A DNA stretch of 64,000 bases from the NCBI GenBank assembly GCA_023055425.1, contig JALGPY010000010.1, positions 52,923,665 to 52,987,664 of the forward strand, written 5' to 3'. Below, piece after piece: positions 33,883 to 45,679 of this stretch (its first letter is position 1; the number at the start of each line of letters is the position of its first letter). The stretch comes from Linanthus parryae (Eukaryota; Streptophyta; Magnoliopsida; Ericales; Polemoniaceae). The notes below the pieces were generated by a model. That model did not search any database, was not told the DNA's origin, and saw only the letters and a program-made list of their open reading frames with translations. A program made the position numbers and the translations under genes.

Positions 33883-35971
33883 CTAGAAGCTCTCTATCTC
33901 CTTGCCCTCGGGGTCATGCTTTGCGATCCTCTTCAGAGTATACACGTTCTTTCGATGATATGCGATACGCGGCGCCTCTTCGCGTGTAGGCGGCTTTTCC
34001 TTGGCATCCTCCCTTGTCACCATTACCCCTGCAGGCGACTGGTCCTTGATGTCCTCCCAGAGAGGCAAAGGAGTAGGGTTGAATGGTCCGGGTGTTTGCT
34101 CATCTGCCATCTCAGTGAACCACACCGCCTCGCTGAGATGTGCTTCGTCCAAGTTGAACGGGTTTGTCGAAGCCGGTATCTCGACTATTCTGTCGTTCCA
34201 TATAGCTTTCATAACCTGGTGAGCCGTCGAAGGGACTGCGTCGAAGCGATGAATCCAGGCTCGACCTATAATCATGTGGTACGTGGTGTTCGCGTCTATG
34301 ACATAGAACTTTGCTGAGCACTTGATTTTGCCAATCTGAACGCCCAGGCGGATCCACCCGATCGTCATTCTAGAGTCGCTTCCGAATCCCATGAGCGGAG
34401 ATGGACGTCTGACGATCTTGTGCTCGGGAATCCCTGCTAGCTTCAGTGTGTGGAGCGAAACGACGTTGACCGCTGCTCCTCCATCGACGAACGCTCGTTT
34501 GAACTCGACGCCATTGATGATGGCGGTCACGTACAGAGGTCTCTGGTGGCTCGCATCCGTCTTCTTGTCGCTGGCAGAAAAGGTCATAATCTTTTCTGTA
34601 GAGCGGGTTGCCCTGATGACTTTCCCGTTGGAGACTACAAGGTCCTCCTCGTAGTCCTCTGCTATTCTCAAAATCGCTTTCGTCATATCAGTCCGGCACT
34701 TCTCGGAGAAATTCATCTCGTCGAAGAATTTGTTGAAGCCATGCGACCCTTTCATGCGGTCGGCACGTTCATCCTCTGTGTCCATGCTATAGTCTTCGTC
34801 TTCATGGACCTTGGCGACGATGGGCAGGCCATCCTCTGCGACTTCTTCCAAGTCCACGATCGAGATCATGGCGACCTCTTTGCCCTTCGAGCCCGGTTCC
34901 GCATGCGCGGGAAGCGGGTTGTTGCGCACGTCCTTCCGGTGATCGCTGACGATGAGCTCGCCGTTCTTCATCTTCTGATCGAACGCGAACCTGAGTTTCT
35001 TGCACTCGGCCGTGGGATGCATGACCTTGCCGTGGTACTCGCACCACTTAGGGTCCCTCACCATCTCCTTTGAGGGCGTTTTCTCGAGCGGTGGCAGGAC
35101 GCCATCCTTGCGCCACTGTCTGCAGAGGTCACTTGCTTCCTCTACCGAGCATGGCAGAGGCAGTACATCGAAGTTCGTAACCTTCGCTTGTTTCTGGGGA
35201 AAAACTGTATTGACCTCAGCTTCGCGTCCCCTCTTGTAGCTAAACCTCCCGATCTTGTAAGTAGTGCCGCTCGCAGGTCGCTCTGGAGCGCTCTTCTTTT
35301 TCTGTCTCTCGACTATAGGCTCGATATTCTTCGTGCATTCGATTAGCTTTGAAAACGTAGGTGTTTGCAAATTGATTAGCATACCTTTGTATTCATCTCG
35401 CATGCACTGCAGGTATATCTCTACGAGCCGGCTTTCGGGCATTGGATCTTTGCAGTCCAAGGATTTCGCCCTGAATTTCTTGATGAAAGTGATTCCGTCC
35501 TCTTCGCGCTTCTGGTACATCCGCGAGAGATGGATGATCGTCACCTTTTCTTCCATCTGGAAGAACTTGGTATAGAACTTCTGGACCATGTCGTCCCAAG
35601 TCTTCACGGATCCGGCCTCCAATGTTCGGTACCATTTGTATGCTACGTTCCCAAGAGATTTTGGGAACTCTCGCATCAGCAGCTTGGGATCAGCTCCGTA
35701 CGGACCCATGAGAGATAGCGGTAGGGGTTCCTCCTCCCTGAGAGATAGCGGCGGCCGATGAAGGGTTTGGCGCAAGGGTACCCAGAACGGCCAAGATTTG
35801 TTCTAATTGCGCAGATTGAGCCTTGAGAGCTTTCGCCTGACTTTGGACAGTGGCGTCCAAAGACTCTAACGTCGGTGTCTCGCCGGGAGTCGTTGGAGTA
35901 CGGCGGGTCTCGTCTCCCGAGGGAGTTTCGGTAGAGGGCGATCGGTTGCTGACATCATCCTCCTGAGACAT
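33883..35971 (-). pseudogene. Gypsy-B gag and protease, one frameshift
   Basis: The N-terminus starts at 35971 (MSQEDDVSNRSPS) and is Ser/Thr/Pro-rich, with a short coiled region (KALKAQSAQLEQIL). A frame change in 35.69-35.78 kb leads into the capsid-like region (FPKSLGNVAYKWYRTLEAGS, FIKKFRAKSLDC) and a zinc knuckle-like CEYHGKVMHPTAEC. An aspartic protease-like domain follows near 34.5 kb with FVDGGAAVNV in place of the usual D-S/T-G-A, then MIIGRAWIH. The stop at 33883 is followed after 15 bases by pol in another frame, so gag-pol expression would need a shift or a separate start. Confidence 0.85.
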
Positions 35972-35991
35972 GGTTGCTTTTATTGGTAAGT

Positions 35992-36009
35992 TCACGTCGG
36001 GTTCACCAA
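35992..36009 (-). promoter_or_regulatory. Primer-binding region of Gypsy-B
   Basis: On the minus strand TGGTGAACCCGACGTGAA begins two bases after the end of the 5' LTR (...GTGCACA). Position and the TGG start fit a tRNA primer-binding site. I do not name the tRNA. Confidence 0.6.
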
Positions 36010-36011
36010 AA

Positions 36012-36637
36012 TGTGCACAAGAGATTCCGGCGGGGAGACCTCCGTGTACACCGTATGTAGTGGATCAAGGATCGCACAGGAAGAGTGGGGTTGTGTGTAG
36101 GGAGAGAGTAAGGCAGTAGCAATGTCTGAGAGAGAGACAGAGGTTTGGCAGAGCTTCCGCGTACAGCAGTGTGTCCCTCTTTGTATGGAAAGGTTGACGA
36201 TCTATATATACTGGAGAACATGACCGTTGTAGTGTGGTTAATGCGCCCATTGATGGCGGCTTAATTAGCTTAACCATAACGGCACGTTCGTCCGAGTATA
36301 TAGGGACCGTTACAGCACGTGGTGCGCGAATACCGGAACCGTTACGAGGTTGACCGGGTTTGACCGGATTGACCGGGTTTATGGAGCTCGTGCCATAAAT
36401 CTCTCAAAACAGTTACTAAAGGTCGCGTGCGGGCTTGGCTCGCACGCGACAGGTCTTACTCTAGCCTCCAAACCACAAAGTCCCTACAAGTCCCGTGCAG
36501 TGGTATGCGAGGGCTCTGTCTCGCAGCCCCCACATGGATCAGCTCGGCTGGTGATCCAGTGTGTATGGAACACAATATGGTGTGCTGGATAGCTGCCACG
36601 TGGCCAAGATCTGTCAGCCCAGAAAGCAGTATCTACA
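36012..36637 (-). repeat. Gypsy-B 5' LTR (626 bp)
   Basis: Pairs with 22076-22701; same length, about six mismatches by eye. Followed by the TSD copy CCGTG (36638-36642), after which Copia-A LTR sequence resumes. Its TATA box is at 36203-36210. Confidence 0.95.
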
Positions 36638-36642
36638 CCGTG

Positions 36643-37149
36643 GATATTTACCCCCATTATGTGGGAGGGACAAATCCTATCTACATTACTACGATATCTA
36701 AGCTTGCTTCCTATCACGCCCGATAGCCACCTTTATGATTACCCAGTTACGGTGTAACGTTTGATAACATCAAAGCGCAATATTTCACAACTAGAGTATC
36801 TAGTGACTTCAAGTCCAAGGATTGCAATAATATTAGCACTACGAAAAGCGATTGTGACTTCACATAATCTAATGTATCCTTTTCGTGGTGGGTCAATCCA
36901 GTATGCCATTACTCCTAATGCATACCCATGTGTTAGACTTGATATCTCCATATCAATCTACCCACATACTAGTCTATAGATGATTGTCCCATTAATCATT
37001 ATAATCGACTAGGGATATTTAAGAATATAACACCTTATATTCTAAGGACTTCATTCATGTTAGCATATCTCCATAGCGATAACATAATGAATCGTAAATC
37101 CATATATTTGTCACAATTAATTGATTGCCTCTAGGGCACAATTCCAACA
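36643..37149 (-). repeat. Copia-A 3' LTR, second part
   Basis: Continues the LTR interrupted at 22075, starting GATATTTACCCCC and ending GGGCACAATTCCAACA. It matches 43413-43919 with about four mismatches. Read on the minus strand the LTR begins TGTTGGAATTGTGCCCTAGAGG, split here as TGTTGGAATTGTG and CCCTAGAGG. Confidence 0.93.
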
Positions 37150-40100
37150 GTCTCCCACTTGCACTAGAGTCAATCTCCTGCATCATATGCCTATTGATCT
37201 AGCGCGGTCCTCCACGCTTACACTGCGTAGGGGCGAGACATATGCTGGCACCTAGAAAATATTCACATCTCCTCCATCAACAATTTGATTGAGATTGAAT
37301 ATTCTGAATAAATGCATCTTATGCATTAATTTACTCAGTCCTCTATGTTAGAATCAGTGACTGAATCTTGCCTGGAACCTTTCCAGCTCACAGTCACTCC
37401 CTCTAGCACAAAACATAAAACTCGACTATAATCTGAAATCTTCTTTGTCAGATGGAAGTTCTCATCACTGTAACCCCTTACAGTAAACCCTTCCTATCCT
37501 CCATTAATCAAGAGTTCATCCTTTATTCCTTCTCAAGTACTTAAGGATAATCTTGATAATTATTAAGTGACACCTTACTTGGATTTGATTGGTATCTTTG
37601 TGTCATGCTTCATGACACGTCTGGCCTAGTACATCTCATGGCGTATCTCGTGAATCTAATTCATACGGTCCATTCCCAATCTAATTGGTAAGTCAATTAG
37701 CCTTCCAAAGACTAATTCCATGTGACATGGGTAAGAATCAATATTCTTTTCACGTTGAACCATTTCAACACCTTGTCAATATATGTACCATGACTCAGGC
37801 TGAACAATTACTTTAATCTATCTCCATAGATTTTATAGATTGTCTCGCCTAACTCAATTATTGGAAATCAATTTCTCTAGCCAATCTTTAATAGATTGCA
37901 GAGTAGAGACATTATTCCCAATGATTAGTATGTCTCTACATACAAGACCAGAAATTTAACTATGCTCCCACTAACCTTCTTGTAAACACAAGTATCATCT
38001 TCAACTTTCTTTGATGGAACCAAACTCCTTTGATTGCATCATAAATTCGAAGAATCCAATCTCCAAGAAGCTTGACTCAATCTATAAACAGATTGCTACA
38101 AGCAAGATGCGAATGGATTTAAGCGTCACAACTGGGGAAAGATTTTGTCATAGTCTATACTATGAATTCTCATGAAACCCTTTCAAACCAGTTGTCCCTT
38201 AAAAGTAATCATATTACCATCCATGTTGGTTTCCTCATAACCTACTTGCACCCTATGGGTCCTACCCATTCAGGTGGTTCCACCAAAGTCCATACTTTGT
38301 TGATATACATGAATTCCATATCGTATCTCATGGCTCCAAGCCATTTCTGAGAGTATGGCCACACGTGGCCATCTCATAGGTTGTAGGCTCATCTCGATGA
38401 GCAATATATCACTGGTTATGAGAAATCCTTATTTCTCCAGTCTCTCGATATATCCTACCTGTCCTACGAGGTTCTTGTGTTATCTGAGTAGGTTGTTCCA
38501 AAACACCTTGTGATCCTGCTCATGTTCCATCAAACGGATTAATGTTCAATTGTGGTTCTTGAACTTTTCAAGTTCTACTGTCCTCCCACTGTTTCTTTTA
38601 GAGACAATCTCTTCCTAGAAACACTGTGGTTCGAGAAACAAACAGTTTGTTCTCGATTAGGTTGTAGAAATAATATCCTTTTCAGGATATCCCACAAAAC
38701 ATTTATCCGACTTGGTTCCAAGTTTATTTGTAAACTCTTTTACATAAACATCATAACCCCAAATATTTATGAATGACATACTAGGACACTTCCTAGTCCA
38801 TATCTCATATGGTTTTTTCATAATCCGTTTTTGATGGAATAAGGTTAAGGGCGAAATTTGCTGTAATTAGAACATAGCCCCTAAAAGTAAACTGGAAGTT
38901 CTGTTTGACTCATCATGGTCCCAACCGTGTCCTACAAGGTTCGAACTCTCCTTTTAGACACGCCAAAACCCATGTGGCGTGCTAGGTGGAGCGAGTTTTG
39001 GATCATATCCAATACTCCCATAGATTCTTGTCAAACTCTTGGCTCAAGTATTTTCTTTTATGATCCAATCATAGAGTCTAAATACTTATGCTAAGTTGGT
39101 TCTCTACTTCATTCCTGAATACTTTGAACAATTCAAGGGATTCTGATTTGTTTCTTCATAAGATACACAAATCCATATTTCTCTGATCCTATCAGTAAAT
39201 ATGATGAAGTACTAAAACCATCTTTAGTATTTGTGCTTAGCGGCCTTCATACATCAATATGTATGATTCCCAAAAGATCATATCTTTGCCTAATAAGTCT
39301 TACATGTCTCATATGATTCAATAATCAAATGAGTCCCAGAAATCCATCCTAATGGAGTTCTAGATATGTATCTCTTATTTATGGGCCTAAACGATAATGC
39401 TAAAGATAACTGAAGTTCATATCATTATATGCAAACCTCTAGGTATTAATGTTATAGATGAAATTATCATGATCATGGATATAGAATCCACTTAGACAAA
39501 ATTGCATTACAATAATGCATACCATAATAAATGTAACAACATTTGTCCTTTTATTTTGATAAGGAGCTTTCTTGTCCAAACAAGAAACTATGATAATGGT
39601 CCTACTCATAGCAGGGACATTATCCCTTTTGTCTAATTCATGAACAATTTCTGAAAGGTAGAAATAATTCCCTACGGCTTTTCAGCAACCCTTTGCTTCA
39701 TAGCCCCACGTGTAGGATTATTTCTTCCTTATCCAATTGTCTTCGTCTCTTGAGATCCTACACATTTCTATAAATGTGAGATCCTCATCTAGTATCATAT
39801 ACTCTTGATGATGAGATAGACACATTGAATTTTATAATAAAATACCCAAGTCGGAATTCATAATTCCTTTATTATTTACTTCCATGTACTTTGGGTAGTC
39901 TCTCTTCCTATACACCACCTATGGGACTTCGAGGCAACTTGGTTTTAGCAACAGGCTTGCTTTATACTCATGGGTTCGGCGCAAACCATTTGCCCTTACC
40001 CATGTTGTTAACTATTAACAGTTTTTGCCCATGCCCATTATGAGTGTTTTGTTTAGTGATTTTTCAATCATATTGAGTAAATCAACTTTAAAACAAAACT

Positions 40101-42481
40101 GTAATTGCATCCAATGCAATTCTTGGTCCACTTGGGAGAATAACTATATATTCTTTATCTATCTTATAGATAACTCCCAATATCTAAGCTTTCAATCCTA
40201 TTGAGTTAGTTTAGTTTGCGCTTCACCTCTTGCTTCAGCAGCCACACATTACTGACTTGTGTCGTCGCGTCATATCTTGATGAACTAAGTCGCCTTGCTT
40301 TGGCAAACCCGAACTTATTCCATCTTGACCATGACGAGTGCTAAGCAAGAGATTGCAAAGTGGAGCAACTCCTCAAGCCTTTCATGAGAAGCTCGTATGA
40401 TCATATCACATGCCTCCATATTTCTCATCTTTCTTCCAAAGCTCAGAGTCCATGGGAGCTTGACATGAGACAAGTTACATCCAAAGAACCATTCTTTGAT
40501 GTTCCTTCCATAAGGCTTTAGTGTGTTTTGGTAGTTGGTGGGAAGAGAAATTTATGATCTACAATGTACGACATATTTCCTTTATTTGAGAACAATTCTC
40601 AATTTTATACCAATCTAGAAAATAGATTCCAGACATCTTGTCCATCTCATGGACATAAAGTCGCGTTTGTTTGTTTAATGCGATGGGTATTCAACACTTA
40701 TAGGATTATGCAAAGCATTGTGACGTATAACTATATTCAACAAGGATTTAAATTATTAAATATAGCTCCCACTATTTTTCTCGGATTAATAGCCCTCACC
40801 ATTAATTCGGAAAATATTTTATATATTTTCTAGTGGGTCCAAGATCCCTTTTCACTTCTTCTTGAGCTTGCTTTGGCAAGTCACCCAAGAATTGATTATT
40901 TAGGTAGGAACCATTCCAATTGCATCCCATGCAACTCTTGGTCCAATTAGGTGAATAACTCTCTATTCTTTATCCTTTAGATAACACCTAATTGTCATGC
41001 CTCTAAGCTCATCAATCCAATTGACTCTTGCCTAGTTGCGTCCAACCTCTTGATTTCAACATACACGCATTACTAGCTTGCGTCGTCCGCAACACATCAT
41101 GGAAAATTAAAGTCGCCTTGCTTTGGCAAGCCCGAATTTTAATAGGACATGATTTTGAAGGGTGTTTTGGCAAGAGAAGGCAAAACGCAATATTTAATTG
41201 AGGGATTTATTTTAAGTTGTTTGGTTGATCTTATCAACATGGTCTACTTATTTGGATTGGGCCATCCACAATAAAAGACCAACCTTGTTTATTATTATCT
41301 TGTTATCGTTTTGCTTGTAGCGCCATACACACAAAATAAATAACAAGGCATGAATAATAAACAACCACAAAATAAAAACGTGGCATGGATATGGCCTCTA
41401 GACTAATGATATTATCAAGCCAATGATAATATCTAATTTCCCTAAAGTGCCGAGCTCATCTCCATGTGCTCCACCATAGCTGCGCGCCTAGGGATGTCTT
41501 TTGGCTCCTTTGGTTCTCCGGTCTTCTTCTCCATGTTCTTGGCTATCATCAAAATATTTCTAATTCTAGCCTAACATCTAGAATAATAAATAACAAAAGC
41601 CTCACATGTCGAGGAGAAAAAGAACGACTCGCAGGCCGTAAAAACTTAATTAATTATTACATTAATATGATCAGCTCGCAGGCCGTAAACCAAACCACAA
41701 AACAATAAACATCCACAATCCTAGGCCATATCCATCCACCATGCAATAAAGCACATAATACAGTTAAAACCAATTTTTAACGCGCTTGTTTAATTTTAAT
41801 GAAATTGGGTAACTAGGGTTTCACAACGGTCCAAAGGATTTACCAAAGAATGGCCGAAATCAACCAAGGAACCGCCACACTAGGCCCGGGCCGGCCGGCC
41901 CCTAGCCCACACGGCTAGGCCGTGTGCTAGGGTGTGCCGGCCCCTCTTGTGTCGTGTGTTACTTGGGCGGCAAGGAGAGAGAGGGGCGGTCCCTACATGG
42001 GCCACACCTCCTTATGGAATTGTTTCCATAAACAATTCATGGAATTATTTCCATAAACAATATATGGAATTGTTTCCATAAACAATTCCTTCCTTGTTGG
42101 GTTGTTTCCAAAACACCCTTATTGTATTGTTTCCAAAATAATTCTTCCTTGGTTCCCAAGTTTAGTTGTTTCCATAAACAACTTCTTCCTTGTTGCCCAA
42201 GTTTAATTATTTCCATACTTGGAAAACCCCTTTTCCAAGCATGTGCCCATGAACCCTAATTTTTTTTCAAGAACCCAATTATTCACATCCTATGTGATTA
42301 AACTCACCAATTCTAACATCCAATGTTAAATTGGGTATTGTTTGTTTGAATCAAATTCAATATTGCATCTACTATGCCAATTTTTCAGTTTTCGCGTAAT
42401 AAACAATAATACGGTGTATGAACTGAAATCGTAAACACATAATATCATGTTATGCTCTACGACCTGTGGCTCTGATACCAC
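37150..42481 (-). mobile_element. Copia-A internal region, coding capacity lost
   Basis: The ends are right for a minus-strand Copia element: a polypurine tract (GCAAGTGGGAGAC, complement of 37150-37162) beside the 3' LTR and a primer-binding site (TGGTATCAGAGCC, complement of 42468-42480) beside the 5' LTR. In between, 5.3 kb holds no frame above ~90 codons. The reverse transcriptase start is still recognisable at about 38220-38345 (MEFMYINKVWTLVEPPE, then GPIGCK followed by a stop). Stops and frameshifts are frequent, so the copy makes no protein. Confidence 0.88.
42468..42480 (-). promoter_or_regulatory. Primer-binding site of Copia-A (initiator Met tRNA type)
   Basis: TGGTATCAGAGCC on the minus strand, one base from the LTR end ...CCCAACA. 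This is the standard Ty1/Copia site complementary to the 3' end of plant initiator tRNA-Met. Confidence 0.92.
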
Positions 42482-43919
42482 TGTTGGGTTTTGACGTAGG
42501 TAACGCAGCGGAATAACAAAAATTAATCCTACTCAAAGCCCACCAAGGATCACAGGAAGAGACATCATAACATGATCAAGGACATAGAAGATGTGTACCT
42601 TTTGATTTGTGAGATCACACGAAGAATGATGTCCTCGTCTCTATGGTTGATCCACGTTTAGAGGTGAGATCTAGATTCTTCCTTCAATCAAGTGCTAGCT
42701 TGAAACTTGGAGGAAGAGGGATGAAGATCAAAGCAACAAAGCAACAAGGCACAAGGGAGGGGGCGGCCTACTCTTTGCCGTCGGGTAGAGGGGCGGACGG
42801 GGGCTAGGGTTTCGGCCCTAGCTCTTTGTCTTGCTCTCTCTTTTGCTCTCTCCCACTTTTGTGTTATGACTAATAATAACTCATGTAGTGGGAAGGAAGC
42901 TAGAGCCTCCTTTATATACTCCAACAACTCCTTGTTGTTTCCATAAAAGAGTTTCTTAATTCTAGATGAACTAGAATTATTCCCTTCCTTGCGAATTAGT
43001 CCTACTAAGTTTGCAAGGTGTTGCACAATGATCCTTCTATTAATTAATCTTTATTAATTAATCCCAAATCTAGCTCTACTCTATTTGACGTGTGACCCCA
43101 TATGTTTCTATATAGTTGGTAGTAACTATTACTAACATGGAGCGGTGTCTAGCAACACATCCATGCCACCCAACCAATAGAAATAGTCAGTGATCCCGAC
43201 AAACCTTTGTGCCCAATATGTCATATTGCATTATCCCTTTGTCTCCATATCCGGATTGGACACGAGACATAAATAGTCACACTCGTATATCCAATCCATA
43301 GTTCCTCGATCCTGGGAATATGCTTATACTTGCATATAACATTAATATCTCTATATTAATTTATCTGAGTCTGGCCAGACGTTCAATAAGCCTCATCCCT
43401 CGAGTGGCCGTGGATATTTACCCCCATTATGTGGGAGGGACAAATCCTATCTACATCACTACGATATCTAAGCTTGCTTCCTATCACGCCCGATAGCCAC
43501 CTTTATGATTACCCAGTTACGGTGTAACGTTTGATAACATCAAAGCGCAATATTTCACAACTAGAGTATCTAGTGACTTCAAGTCCAAGGATTGCAATAA
43601 TATTAGCACTACGAAAAGCGATTGTGACTTCACATAATCTAATGTATCCTTTTCGTGGTCGGTCAATCCAGTATGCCATTACTCCTAATGCATACCCATG
43701 TGTTAGACTTGATATCTCCATATCAATCTACCCACATACTAGTCTATAGATGATTGTCCCATTAATCATTATAACCGACTAGGGATATTTAAGAATATAA
43801 CACCTTATATTCTAAGGACTTCATTCATGTTAGCATATCTCCATATCGATAACATAATGAATCGTAAATCCATATATTTGTCACAATTAATTGATTGCCT
43901 CTAGGGCACAATTCCAACA
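42482..43919 (-). repeat. Copia-A 5' LTR, intact, 1438 bp
   Basis: Runs from TGTTGGGTTTTG to TTCCAACA and is followed by TGTGT (43920-43924), the partner of 21140-21144. It differs from the split 3' LTR at about 14 positions by eye (near 1 percent). It contains a frame of 112 codons (42688-43026), also present in the other LTR, which I regard as chance. Confidence 0.95.
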
Positions 43920-44667
43920 TGTGTTTCGTCCCCCATGCCTCGAATCTATAAATTCTCCTTTGTTTATGACAAGGAGGTGGATATGAACCAGTATTTGGCA
44001 ATTATCAGAGGAGAAGAAACCTAAGTTTTGTTGATAGCTGCGAGAGAAAGCATCTAACCAAGCAGGGTTAATCCATGATCGGTCAAGACGCTCAAAGGTA
44101 GGAAAAGAGCTTATCCTATTGTTTTTCCATGTGAACCAGGGTCTCACATGATTCGATTCGAGCAAGCCCCATTTATTTAGGTATGCTCGCAATACTTGAG
44201 CTCCCGGATCAAGAGAACTATGGGGTCCACACTTATCATGATGGGACAGAACTTGGTCGAAAACCCCAACCAACAGAAAGGGAGGAGAGATCCCCCAACA
44301 AAGAGTCAATCTCCTCCCACACCTCAACCCTTCTTTGGACATTTGGTTGCCCATAGAGAAGGCTGATCCTAAAGTGACCTACCCCGTTAGAAGAAACAGA
44401 AAGGAAGATAAAATTAGGTGACACATGGACAATATGGACACAAAAAGGAGATTTCCACCCAACCCAAAGACCCCCAGCACTACCTAAAGGATCAATCCCC
44501 GTAGAACTAAAGCCTAATTTTCGTAACTTGGTATCAACAAAAGAAACCGGGTGTTTTGTCTCAAATAAGAAAAGGAGTGAAGGGTTTAATTTTTTAGTCA
44601 GAGAAAAAATATCAAGAACTGCAGGTCTTTGACAACTATCCCTGCAGTTCCAACTCAAAACAATCAT
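43920..44667 (-). pseudogene. L1-A ORF2 endonuclease domain
   Basis: Begins MIVLSWNCRDSCQRPAV, the usual start of a plant L1 apurinic-type endonuclease (the W-N-C/R-G block), followed by LFLFETKHPVS, GGLWVGWKSPF and, after a frame change near 44.3 kb, a GVFDQVL block in place of the GDF motif, then PWFTWKNNR and FERLDRSWIN. The copy at 53064 has GDFDQVL, so the Asp was lost in this copy only. The frame change is shared by both copies and so predates the duplication. Confidence 0.85.
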
Positions 44668-45679
44668 GGCAATGGAGGAGGTTGTTGAGGGACAACCTGC
44701 CTAAACCCAGAATCAGCAGAGGACCCGTGAACCCTAGAAGGAAAAAAAATAATGTTGTCCAAATTCTCTTCTAAGATCAACCCTGACCCAATATAACTTC
44801 CGTGAATTGAAGAAAAAACATAAATAAGAGAAGGAACAGACTGAATCATGCAAAACAAACAAATACCTGGGGGATTCACAAGATGTGGAACACGGTAAAG
44901 TCTCGCTTACTTACCCTGACTTTCACTGTTCTCCCTCCTCCACTGTTTCCTTTTCTTTGGTGGTAGCATGACCCTCTCTAAATACTGTTTCTCTTCTCCC
45001 CCGTTGACCTCTTTTCGCTCCTCACCCTCGCTGTTACCGACATCTTCCTCATCGTCACTCATGATTATTACTTCCGGTGTGCCATGCTTGCTGACCTCCG
45101 GATCTGCAATGAGTGGGATCATGGATTCCAGGGCTTCCACTTTCCTGTCCAAGAGTTCTCCCATTGCCTCATCCCCTAACTCACACTCTGATTCGTACCC
45201 TCCATAGAAATCTTAAAAACAGGGAACCTCCCTTTGAACGCCGGCACCACAAGCAGAGGATCCACATCAATGACCGGGATGATAGCCAAGTTTTGCCCCT
45301 GTTGATGAACTTCTTCCTTGCTCTGAGAACCCTCACCTATCTCCAAAGTCTCACCCGTGTCCTTATGAATCTTCTGACTTGTATCCACTTCCATGCATGA
45401 ATTTCCCCCCTCTTGTTTGTCCATGTCTTGCTTCTCCATTTTTCCCTCTTGTTCGTTTAAACTTTCTCCCTACTCCAGATTCAGCAAAACTTCCTCCACC
45501 CAAACCTGCTTCCCTATTATACTAGCTTCTCTTGGAAGTGATGACGGTTGATTGGAAGACGATTGAGTGTCTTTTTGCCTTGGTTCACTCCCCCTTCCTC
45601 TTGAAACCACCCAAGCATCACAATCAATAGCCCTAAAAAACTGATTATTTCCAAAGTCAGCCGTTGTGGACCCCTCCAC
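44664..45679 (-). pseudogene. L1-A ORF1, C-terminal part
   Basis: Several short frames carry a low-complexity tail: Ser/Gln-rich (45679-45470), Asp/Glu/Lys-rich (45439-45176), and an acidic-basic end with SDDEEDVGNSEGEE and LPPKKRKQWRR (45164-44907). These follow the ORF1 zinc-knuckle region that now lies beyond Copia-C at 55.7-56.0 kb. Assignment rests on position and on the matching copy at 53061-54076. Confidence 0.65.

Larger units (their letters stand above)
22076..36637 (-). mobile_element. Gypsy-B: Ty3/Gypsy retrotransposon of the Tat type, 14.56 kb
   Basis: A complete LTR-to-LTR element with TSD CCGTG, inserted in the 3' LTR of Copia-A. Order on the minus strand: 5' LTR (36012-36637), primer-binding region, gag-protease (35971-33883), reverse transcriptase, RNase H, a second archaeal-type RNase H and integrase (33868-30242), a tandem repeat (29140-30010), an antisense gene (23390-27682, plus strand), polypurine tract and 3' LTR. 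The second RNase H after the first, and the long extra region between pol and the 3' LTR, are features of the Tat lineage (Ogre, Retand, Grande). LTR identity near 99 percent implies recent insertion. Confidence 0.92.
43920..45679 (-). mobile_element. L1-A, middle segment (ORF2 start and ORF1 end)
   Basis: LINE sequence resumes directly after the TGTGT duplication of Copia-A and runs to TCCAC (45675-45679), where the Copia-C LTR begins. It is repeated at 52316-54076 with about 28 differences in 1760 bases. Confidence 0.9.

Noticed and set aside
33525..35718. Several plus-strand frames of 80-207 codons opposite Gypsy-B gag-pol
   Set aside because: They are antisense shadows of GC-rich gag-pol; no family motifs.
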